A stretch of 64,000 nt of DNA. Source: an uncultured Lachnospiraceae bacterium (GTDB lineage: Bacteria > Bacillota > Clostridia > Lachnospirales > Lachnospiraceae). A program made the position numbers and the translations under genes. Position 1 is the stretch's first letter, and each line of letters opens with the position of its first letter. Positions 38,481 through 46,948 of the stretch are shown here, one piece after another. A model generated the notes under the pieces. The model saw nothing but the letters and a program-made list of their open reading frames with translations. It made no database searches and was not told the origin of the DNA. Where the stretch lies: contig CAJTMC010000017.1 in the NCBI GenBank assembly GCA_910577115.1, positions 1 through 64,000 of the forward strand, given 5' to 3'.

Positions 38481-38523
38481 AACAATCATTCCCTTCCATA
38501 ATTCTATATAGTGCCACAGTCTG

Positions 38524-38549
38524 CGAATTTGTGCTTTCTCACAAATTTG
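38524..38549 (-). repeat. Palindromic leader repeat, copy upstream of the ABC ATPase
   Basis: CGAATTTGTG, loop CTTTCT, CACAAATTTG: ten pairs including one wobble. The next bases on the minus strand read CGCAGACTG. Confidence 0.72.
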
Positions 38550-38555
38550 TCGATT

Positions 38556-38930
38556 CTAACTATCCAAAAGCACAATCTCAAACATCTCCCTGATATCATC
38601 ATTCCCAAGTCCGCAGCTTCTCGCCTTCCTGATCGCACTTTCAAACTCCGCCTCCACTTCTTTTTTACTTTCCTCTAAGATCTGCGCCTGATTTGCGCAT
38701 GTCACAAAGCTGCCCTTTCCATGTACCGTGACAATAAAACCCTCCACCTCAAGCTGGTCATATGCCTTTTTCACCGTCAGCGCACTCACCTTTAAGTCTT
38801 TTGCCAAGGTTCTGACAGACGGCAGCATCGCTTCCTCCAAAAGCTCCCCATGTACAATTTTGTCCTTTATCCTGCTTACAATCTGCTCATAGATAGGCTG
38901 CATTGCGTTGTGATTAATAATTAAGTTCAT
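38556..38930 (-). CDS. GntR-family (YtrA subfamily) transcriptional regulator
   Basis: 124 residues: a winged helix-turn-helix (LPSVRTLAKDLKVSALTVKKAYDQLEVEGF, given here only as its span, residues about 35-65) and a short C-terminal dimerisation tail, the size of YtrA regulators. ATG at 38930 with GGAGG 7 bases before it. First gene of the regulator-ATPase-permease operon. It probably represses its own promoter, which lies inside a large palindrome at 39060-39108. Confidence 0.9.
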   Translation of the reverse strand: MNLIINHNAMQPIYEQIVSRIKDKIVHGELLEEAMLPSVRTLAKDLKVSALTVKKAYDQLEVEGFIVTVHGKGSFVTCANQAQILEESKKEVEAEFESAIRKARSCGLGNDDIREMFEIVLLDS

Positions 38931-39059
38931 AAGAATCCTCCATGCTTATCAACAGTCGCAAATTCCTGACATCAAAACACATGTACTTTTTGGTATATAT
39001 ACCTTTGCACAAATTTGCCAATTAAAAAATCTCTGATTTTTCAATTTTTCCATTGATAT

Positions 39060-39108
39060 AAACAGTATAAAACAGCCGACAACTGTTGTCAACTGTTTTA
39101 TACTGTTT
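39060..39108 (-). promoter_or_regulatory. GntR operon promoter inside a 49-bp palindrome
   Basis: Perfect 16-bp arms AAACAGTATAAAACAG (39060-39075) and CTGTTTTATACTGTTT (39093-39108) surround a second dyad GACAAC-T-GTTGTC (39078-39090). On the minus strand TTGACA (39087-39092), 17 bases and TATACT (39064-39069) form a near-consensus promoter fully covered by the palindrome. Confidence 0.88.
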
Positions 39109-39163
39109 ATCCAAAATTTTCCTATATAGCAATAACTATATTCCAAAACCTTCTATTGCCATA

Positions 39164-39208
39164 AAAAACGCTTAAAGCTTCTTACCAAATAAAACTTTAA
39201 GCGTTTTT
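39164..39208 (-). terminator. Terminator of the LuxR-type regulator operon
   Basis: AAAAACGCTTAAAG and CTTTAAGCGTTTTT form a 14-pair stem with T-runs on both strands. It lies 12 bases after the stop at 39220. Confidence 0.9.
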
Positions 39209-39219
39209 AACCCAATCTG

Positions 39220-39858
39220 TCATTCTTTCCCGTCAAGCGCAATCCGCAATATTTCCTCACGCCTGCCAATTCCCATCTTTTCAAAAATATTCGAAACATG
39301 CTTTTTCACGGTGGTTTCCGATATGTAGAGCTGTTCGGCAATCTCACCGTTTGACTTTCCCTCCGCAATCAGACCTGCAATCTCAAGCTCGCGCTTTGTC
39401 AGTCCGTAAGCCTTCAATTTCTCTGTAACATTCAATCCCGCTTTTTCCTCATTTTCTACACGGCTTTTCACCTGTTCCGATTCTTCACGCTTCTGCTCCT
39501 CACGCTTCTCCGAAAAGAGAATTAACATGCAAAAACCATACAGTAGAGGCCGAAAGCTCATCGCGATATCATGCAAAAACATGCTTCTGTCCTCGTAATT
39601 TTGCAGCTCCACAAACAGCAGCAAAAACGTTTGTATAAATCCTGCTTCAATTGCCTTTCTCCCAAATATATAGCAAATCTCCCCGCGGCTGATACCCTTC
39701 TCATAAAACGGCAGCGTCAAGACTACTGTTCCCAAAACCATAAGAAGAAGCAGTCTGATATCAATCAGTTTCCACAGGTTAAAATGAAGTGCGCCCGCAA
39801 GAATAAGGATATACAGAATAAGAGAAACCAACACCTGCCCTTTTCTCCTCATAATCAT
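39220..39858 (-). CDS. Membrane-anchored LuxR-type transcriptional regulator
   Basis: 212 residues. The first 115 or so contain about four hydrophobic helices; a charged linker (EKREEQKREESEQ) leads to a LuxR helix-turn-helix (LTKRELEIAGLIAEGKSNGE, TTVKKHVSNIFEKMG). No receiver or histidine kinase domain is present. Its start overlaps the stop of the preceding membrane gene by four bases (ATGA), so the two are coupled; perhaps the partner provides the signal. Target genes unknown. Confidence 0.85.
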   Translation of the reverse strand: MIMRRKGQVLVSLILYILILAGALHFNLWKLIDIRLLLLMVLGTVVLTLPFYEKGISRGEICYIFGRKAIEAGFIQTFLLLFVELQNYEDRSMFLHDIAMSFRPLLYGFCMLILFSEKREEQKREESEQVKSRVENEEKAGLNVTEKLKAYGLTKRELEIAGLIAEGKSNGEIAEQLYISETTVKKHVSNIFEKMGIGRREEILRIALDGKE

Positions 39859-40499
39859 TCCACCCTTTTACTGCTAAACTCCTCATGCTTCTGTTCAATC
39901 GCCTGCATTCTGCCGTTCACCGCACCGATACTGTCTGCCTTAACAATCTCTGCATTCATTGTATCATGATTGACACAGGAATCACCGGCACCGGTGCTGT
40001 TGGCACTGACATGATTGGCACCGGCATTATTGACACTTTCTTCACAAAGTATCTTTAGCTGCATATTCAGCCTTGACCGCAGAGGCAGCAGCAAAATCAC
40101 AAAAAACGTTGTATACAATAACGGTATCATGGAAACTGCCAAATAGAGAAATGCCAGATTTGCTTCCGGCGCCTGCCTCATAATCGCGATGCTAAACTGA
40201 AAGATAACACTGAATATCCCCGCAGTCCACAATGCCTTAATCGTAAATGATACTGCTTCCACGGCGCGTATCAGCTCCATCCGTTTTGCCTGCGTCCTCC
40301 GCTTTGCGCCTAGACGGAATGCATTGTTCAAGTCCTTCAAAACCCCTGCACTCAAAAGCATCGGCACCAGAAGCAAAATCAATATAATTATACTTGGCAT
40401 ATCAATAAAATAGCTAAACGTCTGAAAACCTCCGCCGCCGGCGACTGCCATAAAACCTACTGCCAACACCATGAACACAAAAAGAGATAATAAATACAT
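39855..40499 (-). CDS. Membrane protein with MotA/TolQ-like N-terminus
   Basis: 214 residues with about five hydrophobic segments. FIDMPSIIILILLLVPML resembles the opening of MotA/ExbB-type proton-channel proteins, but no stator partner or flagellar gene is nearby, so the match may be structural only. The tail is polar and asparagine-rich. ATG at 40499 follows AAGGAGGAAA. Coupled to the LuxR-type regulator at 39220. Confidence 0.75.
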   Translation of the reverse strand: MYLLSLFVFMVLAVGFMAVAGGGGFQTFSYFIDMPSIIILILLLVPMLLSAGVLKDLNNAFRLGAKRRTQAKRMELIRAVEAVSFTIKALWTAGIFSVIFQFSIAIMRQAPEANLAFLYLAVSMIPLLYTTFFVILLLPLRSRLNMQLKILCEESVNNAGANHVSANSTGAGDSCVNHDTMNAEIVKADSIGAVNGRMQAIEQKHEEFSSKRVE

Positions 40500-40641
40500 A
40501 CTGTTTCCTCCTTTTTAAAAATTTTTTATCATCAAGCAGCTTGTGTATCTTGATTTTAGCAATTTTATACCAGTCTTCCCATACTCCATTAGTAGTATTT
40601 TCGGTAGTATCCTTTCTATTTTCGCAAGCCGTTTTATCTGC

Positions 40642-42627
40642 TCACTTCTTTTTCTTCACAAACAACTGCACCTCAAACGGCTGCAAAAATTCTTCCCGTT
40701 CGCCCTCAACCATTTCATACCACTCATGCAGATGATAAACCTGCTCATCATTCGTATGATTAATCACGAAAAGCCAAACCAAATCCGACGATTCACGCGT
40801 CATCATTTCCACGCCGTCTGCCGCCGTTCCCAGTGTTCCGACGCCGCTGACCCGTTCAAAGTACGCCAGCAAATCCTCCATAAGCTCTTCGCCCGGTTCT
40901 GTTCCGACGTACCATGCAATGCCGTTTCCATACGTATTTTCCGTAATCGCCGGTGACTGCCTGTAAAATCCGGTGGAATATTCTGCCAACGTCTTAGCGC
41001 CCTCCGGCTCTATTATATCACACCATTTTTTCACCACGTATTCTTTTTTCCCGTAAAGCACGCCGCCCGCCGTCTCAAGCAGACAGTCATACTCCGGTAT
41101 CGTAATCCCGCAAAGTTCGCCGAGCCGTCCGGGAAGCTCCCTGTCCGTCATACACAAATTCGTCGCGTCCTTCACGCCTGTACGCATGGTCAGCACCAAA
41201 TGCCCGCCGTTCTCCACATAGTCAAAATAACGCTGCTCCAGCTGGGGCGTCATCAAATACTGAAGCGGTGCAACAACCAGCTTATATTCCGACAAATCGT
41301 CCGTATCCTGCACAAAATCCACAGGGATTTTCTTTTCATAAAATGCCCTGTAATACTTATAAAGTTCCTTCACATATGTAAGCTTCGGATGATGCGGCTG
41401 TATCTGAAAGGCATAATTCTGCCGGAAGCTGTGCACAATCGCCACCTCCGGCTTTGGCATACTTCCCTCCAATGCGTCCATATGTTTGGAAAACGTTTCC
41501 GTCAAATGCTTTACTTCCCGATAAATTCTTCCCGGCTTTCCGCTATGCCCCAAGATGCCATGCCAAAACTGCTCCGTTCCCATCGCACAGGTGCGCCACC
41601 GGAAAAATACAACAGCGTCCGCGCCATGCGCCACCGACTGCATTGTCCGCGCCGATAACTGCCCCGGCTTTGGCAGCCTTCCCATGATTTCCCAGCCTGC
41701 CATTCCCGACTGCTGTTCCATAATCCAAAACGGCTGCTTTTTATAGCTGCGCACTACGTCATGCGCCGCCGCTGTCTCATATTCCGGCTGGTGCGGCTGC
41801 TTTAGCCAATGTCCGCCGGGATAAACATCATTCGACACAAAATCCAAAAGCGCCCCTAAATCGTAATAATTGACCTTATCGTCAAAGCACATATAATTAT
41901 GCGTGATAAAATGATTGGGGCATTTTTCCCGAATAATGTCCGCCTGCCACTTTGCAAAATCCACAATCAGATCCGAACAAAAGCACTTCCAGTCAAGCAT
42001 CGCCGACGGGTTTTCGCCTGCCGCCGTAATCAGCGGCGTTCCGATTTGCGCAAACTCGTTGTAGCCCTGACTCCAAAATGCCGTTCCCCACGCTTCATTC
42101 AGCCGTTCTATTTTTCCGTATTTCCGTAAAAGCCATTCTTGAAAATGCAGCCGGCAGGAACCGCACATGCACAAATCCGCATGTGAATTGCCCAGCTCGT
42201 TGTCAATCTGCCACCCAATGACACCCGGATTATCCGCAAATTTTTCTGACATTGCTGTCACAAATCGCTCAATATGCTCGCGATAGGTCTTGTTTGACTG
42301 ACAGCAATGGTGCCTTCCGCCAAAAAATCTGCGCCTGCCCTCTCTGTCTATAGGTTGTATTTCCGGATTTTTCTCGATAATCCACGCAGGCGGAGAAGCA
42401 GTAGGCGTGCCAAGTATGGTTTTTATTCCGTATTGGTCAAGCAGGTTTACTGCTTCTTCAAGCCATGCGAACTGGAATACGCCCTCCTGCGGTTCCATTT
42501 TGAACCACGAAAACTCAGCCATGCGCACAACCTGTACACCCATTTCCTTCATCAGCTGCGCATCCGTTTCCCAGCGTTCCCGCGGCCAATGCTCGGGATA
42601 GTAATCGACACCAAAATGTATGCTCAT
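40642..42627 (-). CDS. Beta-galactosidase, glycoside hydrolase family 42
   Basis: Cytoplasmic enzyme (no signal peptide) hydrolysing beta-galactosides, here plausibly galactan-derived oligosaccharides from pectin side chains. GH42 hallmarks: FGVDYYPEHW at the start, acid/base glutamate in WQIDNELGN, nucleophile glutamate in WIMEQQSG, and the CMCGSCRLHF zinc cluster. 661 residues from 42627, the normal family length. An ATG at 42639 sits one base after GGAG and is less likely. Last gene of the hydrolase-membrane protein-GH42 run; a degenerate palindromic leader repeat lies just upstream. Confidence 0.93.
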   Translation of the reverse strand: MSIHFGVDYYPEHWPRERWETDAQLMKEMGVQVVRMAEFSWFKMEPQEGVFQFAWLEEAVNLLDQYGIKTILGTPTASPPAWIIEKNPEIQPIDREGRRRFFGGRHHCCQSNKTYREHIERFVTAMSEKFADNPGVIGWQIDNELGNSHADLCMCGSCRLHFQEWLLRKYGKIERLNEAWGTAFWSQGYNEFAQIGTPLITAAGENPSAMLDWKCFCSDLIVDFAKWQADIIREKCPNHFITHNYMCFDDKVNYYDLGALLDFVSNDVYPGGHWLKQPHQPEYETAAAHDVVRSYKKQPFWIMEQQSGMAGWEIMGRLPKPGQLSARTMQSVAHGADAVVFFRWRTCAMGTEQFWHGILGHSGKPGRIYREVKHLTETFSKHMDALEGSMPKPEVAIVHSFRQNYAFQIQPHHPKLTYVKELYKYYRAFYEKKIPVDFVQDTDDLSEYKLVVAPLQYLMTPQLEQRYFDYVENGGHLVLTMRTGVKDATNLCMTDRELPGRLGELCGITIPEYDCLLETAGGVLYGKKEYVVKKWCDIIEPEGAKTLAEYSTGFYRQSPAITENTYGNGIAWYVGTEPGEELMEDLLAYFERVSGVGTLGTAADGVEMMTRESSDLVWLFVINHTNDEQVYHLHEWYEMVEGEREEFLQPFEVQLFVKKKK

Positions 42628-42657
42628 TGAAACAACCATACTCCTTTCTCAACATGT

Positions 42658-42683
42658 GAATTTGTGTTTTGGCACATTCATTG
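42658..42683 (-). repeat. Palindromic leader repeat, degenerate copy upstream of GH42
   Basis: GAATTTGTG (42658-42666), TTTTGG loop, CACATTCATTG (42673-42683). Only the inner TGTG/CACA and part of the outer stem pair. The next minus-strand bases GAGAAAGGAGTA match the other copies. Confidence 0.5.
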
Positions 42684-42700
42684 CATAGCAAATAGATTCA

Positions 42701-42964
42701 TTATGTGAAAAGCGCCAGCAGTAACAGGATCACGACTGCCGCTGCCGCAAATGCCGCAGGCTTAAACCACCTCCACCGCGCCGTATGGGGCACCTTGCCA
42801 AGCACGATATTCAAAAGTCCAAAAAACAAAAACAGCCAAAGCGGCAAAAATCCCTTTACCACGCCTCTTGCGCCCACTATGGTACATGCAAGCAGACTGA
42901 TTGCCGCACCCAAAAGTGCAATGACTGCCGCGGGATAAATTTTATTGTGCAAGGTATTTTTCAA
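42701..42964 (-). CDS. Small membrane protein, 87 aa
   Basis: About three hydrophobic helices in 87 residues (YPAAVIALLGAAISLLACT, LPLWLFLFFGLLNIVLG, AAAAVVILLLLALF). The start is uncertain: the TTG at 42964 overlaps the last 23 bases of the hydrolase gene and lacks a good ribosome binding site, so translation is probably coupled. Function unknown. Confidence 0.6.
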   Translation of the reverse strand: MKNTLHNKIYPAAVIALLGAAISLLACTIVGARGVVKGFLPLWLFLFFGLLNIVLGKVPHTARWRWFKPAAFAAAAVVILLLLALFT

Positions 42965-43979
42965 TTTCGTCTAAAACCTCCTGTGTGTTCCAAAAATCAT
43001 TGTGCCCGATTTCATCAATTGTCACAAAATTGCAGCCCTTTTTATACTGCTCGAAAAGCCTTACAGAGCTTTCATAGGGAATTTCTTCGTCCATATTCGA
43101 AGCGATAAGCAGCGGCTTTACAGTTACCTTTTCCGCAAATTTTACCGACTTCATTTTAAAGCTAACAAGCGCCTTTAACGGCCCATGAAAAATATTCGCA
43201 TAACTGTTATACAAGTCGTAACCGTCCGCATACGGCGCCATTAGAATCAGTCCCGCAGGCTGCCTCTCGCTTGCCACATAATTTGCCACGCCCGTTCCAA
43301 GACTGTATCCCATTAGCGTAATTTTGCTCACATCGTCCCTGTTCATCAAACAGTCATACGCGCTAAGACCCATGCGCTTAAAGCTTTCCTCCGAGGAAAC
43401 GCCCTCGCTTTTTCCATAACCGGGGTAATCAATATATGCAAAATGACAGCCGCCAAATACAGAACGTACGTTTTTGTCTTCAAAAAGCTGAAGCACTCTC
43501 CCTGCCGCATCTTCGCCGTTTCCGCCAAAATAAAGCACCGTAGGCGCGCTCCCCTGCGCATTATGCAGGAACCACCCATGAAGTGTGCCGTTTGCCGTTT
43601 CAAAGGAAAGCTCCTCAACATTCCCGTTTGCAGCATATGCTTTCAGGCTTTTTTCCGCGCGCTCATTATGCACTGATGCAAACAGCATCACAGGTGCAAG
43701 CGCACAGATTGTAGTCGCCAAGAATGCAATCAGTGCAAATAAGATAAATAGTTCGTTCGCCAGAAATTTCTTGGTAACTCCCACTTTTTCTATTACAAAG
43801 TCATATGCGATTTTGAGAACAAATATCACAACTGCCGCGCCCAAAATGGAGAGTCCGAGTGTTCGTACATTTCCATTGCAAAACAGTATAAACCATAGAA
43901 GCGTCACTGTCACGCTCCCTACAAGCCCTGTCAATGCGGATTTCTTTAATTTTTTTAGTTTATCTAAAAAAGTGCTCAT
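42942..43979 (-). CDS. Alpha/beta hydrolase with N-terminal membrane segments
   Basis: 345 residues. Two or three hydrophobic helices (about 15-110) precede a serine-hydrolase domain with oxyanion region YFGGNGED, YIDYPGYGKSEG, nucleophile elbow GYSLGTG, an acid around DEEIP and the histidine in EIGHNDFW. Resembles BEM46/YfhR-like membrane hydrolases; substrate unknown. Follows the nucleosidase gene by 114 bases. Confidence 0.87.
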   Translation of the reverse strand: MSTFLDKLKKLKKSALTGLVGSVTVTLLWFILFCNGNVRTLGLSILGAAVVIFVLKIAYDFVIEKVGVTKKFLANELFILFALIAFLATTICALAPVMLFASVHNERAEKSLKAYAANGNVEELSFETANGTLHGWFLHNAQGSAPTVLYFGGNGEDAAGRVLQLFEDKNVRSVFGGCHFAYIDYPGYGKSEGVSSEESFKRMGLSAYDCLMNRDDVSKITLMGYSLGTGVANYVASERQPAGLILMAPYADGYDLYNSYANIFHGPLKALVSFKMKSVKFAEKVTVKPLLIASNMDEEIPYESSVRLFEQYKKGCNFVTIDEIGHNDFWNTQEVLDEIEKYLAQ

Positions 43980-44093
43980 TTTTATATTAATCCCTCACGC
44001 TGTCCACATTGCGTTACTGTCCACTTCATTCCGGCAGCAAGCTTAAATCCATGCAGACACGAAATCCTTTCCGTACAGCAACAGCAATATATC

Positions 44094-44792
44094 TCAGATT
44101 CTTGTCACCAAATTTTCTACAAGCTTTGCGCAATGTGCCGATGCCGCGCGCTCAAACTCCGGATAGTCCATATGCGCGCTGCCGTCCGCCTTGTCAGAAA
44201 TGGCGCGCAGTACCACATAGGGGATCTTGTTTAAAAATGCCGCGTGTGCAATCGCCGCGCCTTCCATTTCCGCACAGTAACCGCTAAAAAGCTTAATCAG
44301 CCTGTCCTTTGTGTCCCCGTCCGAAATAAACTGGTCGCCGCTCACCACGCGTCCCTCGTATACGCCAATCTCGGGATTTACCTCGGCGCAGACTGCCTTT
44401 GCCTGCTCCACAAGCGTTCTGTCCGCCTTGAAAAACGAAGTTTCCATCTGCGGAATAATGCCCGGCTCATAGCCAAGTCCGCTCACGTCCATGTCGTGCT
44501 CGCACGCGTCTGTGGAAACGACGATATCACCGATATTGATTTCCGCGCGCAGCGAGCCTGCCACGCCTGTATTGATTACAGCGTCTACATCAAACAGGTC
44601 CGCCAAAATCTGTACGCACATTCCTGCATTCACCTTGCCGATGCCGCACTGTACAATAACGACATCTTTGCCGTTTAAAATGCCCTCGTGGAACTTCATT
44701 CCTGCCTTTTCGACAACGTTTTTCACTTCCGTTTTTGATTTCAGCTCAGCAACCTCAAGCTCCATTGCTCCTATAATTCCTATTTTATTCAT
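44094..44792 (-). CDS. mtnN: 5'-methylthioadenosine/S-adenosylhomocysteine nucleosidase
   Basis: Cleaves MTA and SAH to adenine plus the thioribose product; with LuxS it recycles SAH and yields the AI-2 precursor. GIIGAMELEVAEL carries the catalytic glutamate region, SGDQFISDGD the binding loop, MEGAAIAHAAF the ribose-binding glutamate and RAISDKAD the catalytic aspartate. 232 residues from the ATG at 44792; a TTG three codons earlier is closer to the ribosome binding site (GGAG, 5 bases) and could also be used. LuxS is one gene upstream. Confidence 0.93.
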   Translation of the reverse strand: MNKIGIIGAMELEVAELKSKTEVKNVVEKAGMKFHEGILNGKDVVIVQCGIGKVNAGMCVQILADLFDVDAVINTGVAGSLRAEINIGDIVVSTDACEHDMDVSGLGYEPGIIPQMETSFFKADRTLVEQAKAVCAEVNPEIGVYEGRVVSGDQFISDGDTKDRLIKLFSGYCAEMEGAAIAHAAFLNKIPYVVLRAISDKADGSAHMDYPEFERAASAHCAKLVENLVTRI

Positions 44793-44821
44793 TTTTAACA
44801 ATCTTACTCCTTTCTATACCT

Positions 44822-44850
44822 GCAAATTTGTCCGTCAGTCCAAATTTGTT
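44822..44850 (-). repeat. Palindromic leader repeat, copy upstream of mtnN
   Basis: GCAAATTTG (44822-44830) and CAAATTTGTT (44841-44850) around TCCGTCAGTC. Minus-strand continuation GCAGGTATAGAAAGGAGTAAG parallels the copy at 37555. Confidence 0.65.
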
Positions 44851-44927
44851 TTTTCTCTCCCTTTTTGGGGAAATATGTTCTTATTTTCATTTTGAATCAT
44901 TTTAAACGCTTTCCCATGAGACCCAAA

Positions 44928-45245
44928 TTATGCATAATCTTCAATATGTTCCGCGTATTCCTCACTGGCATCTTCATCGTTTATTGCCTGGAAAATTTCC
45001 GTTCTTTCATCGCCGTCCAAATATTCTCTGATATTAAAAGTCAGCAGCACGTCCGAATGGTCTTTATTGATGACCTGCCGAAAGCGGATGAGTGCATTTT
45101 TACAATGCTCTATGATTTTATCACAATGTTCATCAAATTGTTCTGTATACTCATAGGTATCCGAATTTGTGAAAACTGTCCAACGATGAAAAACCGCTGT
45201 CATTTGCCGGACAACATCATTTTCAAATTTTTCATAATCAAACAT
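44928..45245 (-). CDS. Hypothetical acidic protein, 105 aa
   Basis: Soluble, acidic protein with no motif I recognise (MFDYEKFENDVVRQ...). The ATG at 45245 has GAGGGG 7 bases upstream. It lies between luxS and mtnN on the same strand with 79 bases after luxS, so it probably shares the transcript, but nothing ties it to the SAH pathway. The C-terminus is very rich in D and E. Confidence 0.72.
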   Translation of the reverse strand: MFDYEKFENDVVRQMTAVFHRWTVFTNSDTYEYTEQFDEHCDKIIEHCKNALIRFRQVINKDHSDVLLTFNIREYLDGDERTEIFQAINDEDASEEYAEHIEDYA

Positions 45246-45324
45246 TTCATATCCCCTCTCGATTTATCAATATAATAAACTGATAATTCCTTACCCTACA
45301 GTGCCGCTCGAAAAGCCCCCAGCT

Positions 45325-45804
45325 TTAATCCGGATAAACAAGCCTGTCGTCCTTGATATCATAAAGCACATGGTCAAGATAACGCTTTGCAAGGTAATTT
45401 GCCATACCGAGGTTCATGTCAAGATAGTTGCCGCAGTCCTTCGGGCTTGCCCCCGGTACCTCGTCCTTGAAATCGCGGATAAATTCATACAATTCTATCA
45501 TCAGCGGCACAATATCCTTTGATGCATAGTCGCCTGCAAGCAGCAGATAAAATCCCGTACGGCACCCCATTGGGCCAAAATAAATCGTCTTTTCCCCATA
45601 TTCCTTATGATTTCTCAAAAAGGTTGCCGCCAAATGCTCAATCGTATGCATTTCCGCTGTGTTCATCACCGGCTCCTCATTTGGTGAAGTCATGCGCAGG
45701 TCAAAGGTTGTTATCGTGCGATCTCCTACCTTGTCCTTGCGCGACACATACACCCCCGGCTGTAATTTGATGTGATCAATTGTAAAGCTTGTTATTTTTT
45801 CCAT
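45325..45804 (-). CDS. luxS: S-ribosylhomocysteine lyase
   Basis: Splits S-ribosylhomocysteine into homocysteine and the AI-2 precursor DPD. 159 residues, the standard length. Zinc ligands are the histidines of HTIEHLAATF and the cysteine in KDCGNYLDMN; the catalytic cysteine is in GPMGCRTGFY. The start at 45804 follows AAGGGAG. Together with mtnN at 44094 it completes the two-step SAH salvage route. A 28-codon ORF lies immediately upstream. Confidence 0.96.
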   Translation of the reverse strand: MEKITSFTIDHIKLQPGVYVSRKDKVGDRTITTFDLRMTSPNEEPVMNTAEMHTIEHLAATFLRNHKEYGEKTIYFGPMGCRTGFYLLLAGDYASKDIVPLMIELYEFIRDFKDEVPGASPKDCGNYLDMNLGMANYLAKRYLDHVLYDIKDDRLVYPD

Positions 45805-45822
45805 AGAATTAATCTCCCTTCT

Positions 45823-45909
45823 TCATTTACAATGCGCGAATTTGCAGACTGCCTCTTGTGTAACAGGGCTGCCTTCTTCATTCAAAAAGCGGATCGCAAG
45901 TTCGTCCAT
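45823..45909 (-). CDS. Possible 28-residue leader peptide before luxS
   Basis: ATG at 45909 has TAGGAGG 8 bases ahead and encodes MDELAIRFLNEEGS then PVTQEAVCKFAHCK, ending 18 bases before the luxS start. The ribosome binding site is as good as any in the window. Its last codons contain the CAAATTCGC core of the palindromic leader repeat family. It could be a small protein, a leader peptide that adjusts luxS translation, or the stump of an older gene. Unrecognised. Confidence 0.45.
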   Translation of the reverse strand: MDELAIRFLNEEGSPVTQEAVCKFAHCK

Positions 45910-45964
45910 ACTAATTACCTCCTATGCATTTCGTTTGAAACGTCGCATTAAACATATGTTTGTT

Positions 45965-46894
45965 TTACGTTTCTTCCCTGCATTCAAAAACAATCCACTT
46001 ATCATTCATAAAAATCTCTATTGTATTCGCTTCACTTCCATACTGGTACCCAAATCCGCTGCCAAAATTAGACTGGTCATTTTCCGTCGGAATTTCGGAG
46101 CCGTCAACCGTTGACGTTATTTGCCCGTCCATATTGCCGCAACGTCCCTCGACAGTGCTTTCCCTTCCGGTATCGTAATACAGTTTATCCTTTACCCGCA
46201 CCATTGGAATTTTATCCCACATGGAATCGGCTTTTGCCTGCTCTATCAGGGTAATCTGATACACTTCTCCAAGCTGTGCCGGATAGGATTCTAAAATGCT
46301 CCCATCGTATTCGATTTCGATAACATCACCTGCATGCAGCTTGATGCCTTCTTCATTGGGTATCCGAAATTGATCGGAGGAATCGGATTCCAAAGAACCT
46401 TCCACAGGCTCTGCCAAAATAGAAGTATCAGAGGATTCCAGCACAACAGCCTGAAAGGTCACTGTTGCAGGGGAATTTTGCTCTGCGATACGATACATTT
46501 CCGTTATTTTTTCCTCCAACGATGTCTTCGGTTTATAAATGCCCTGATAGGGCTGCTCCACATATTCCGTATTTTTGTCTTTGTAATAGTAAAGCGTTGT
46601 CACGCTGTCATCACAGTTTAGGGATATTGTAATATAGTCTTGATTTGCAGGGGCGTCGGTTATAGACTCTCTGTTGGACATTTCCATATCAGATAAAATA
46701 GCATAAAATGCGTCAATAAACGCCGCAGCTTCCTCCTCTGTATTTGGGGAAAACGCCGATTTTTCGCCATCGGAAACCCCGATTGATATAATATCCTCCC
46801 GCTGGGGCAGCTGAATCGGATTTTCCGTTTTTCCGCAAGCCGTAAATACAAATAGCATTAGTATTGTCGTAATAATTATTTTAAAATTTTTCAT
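45965..46894 (-). CDS. Lipoprotein of unknown function
   Basis: 309 residues with a lipoprotein signal (MLFVFTACGK; the cysteine would be lipidated at about residue 20). The remainder is soluble and charged; a middle section (VTFQAVVLESSDTSILAEP) looks like a small OB/beta-barrel type domain seen in DUF3221-like proteins. Starts 54 bases after the MATE exporter on the same strand and may function at the outer face of the membrane. Role unknown. Confidence 0.75.
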   Translation of the reverse strand: MKNFKIIITTILMLFVFTACGKTENPIQLPQREDIISIGVSDGEKSAFSPNTEEEAAAFIDAFYAILSDMEMSNRESITDAPANQDYITISLNCDDSVTTLYYYKDKNTEYVEQPYQGIYKPKTSLEEKITEMYRIAEQNSPATVTFQAVVLESSDTSILAEPVEGSLESDSSDQFRIPNEEGIKLHAGDVIEIEYDGSILESYPAQLGEVYQITLIEQAKADSMWDKIPMVRVKDKLYYDTGRESTVEGRCGNMDGQITSTVDGSEIPTENDQSNFGSGFGYQYGSEANTIEIFMNDKWIVFECREET

Positions 46895-46948
46895 TTGAAA
46901 GCTATACTCCTTTCACAGACTGCACATTTGAATTTTTGGAAGTCTTTC

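Noticed and set aside
39855..40499. Flagellar motor gene motA
   Set aside because: Only the first helices resemble MotA; no motB partner, no conserved stator residues recognised and no motility genes nearby.
43980..44093. Short peptide (MDLSLLPE) between mtnN and the hydrolase
   Set aside because: Eight codons, poor ribosome binding site placement, no conservation evidence.
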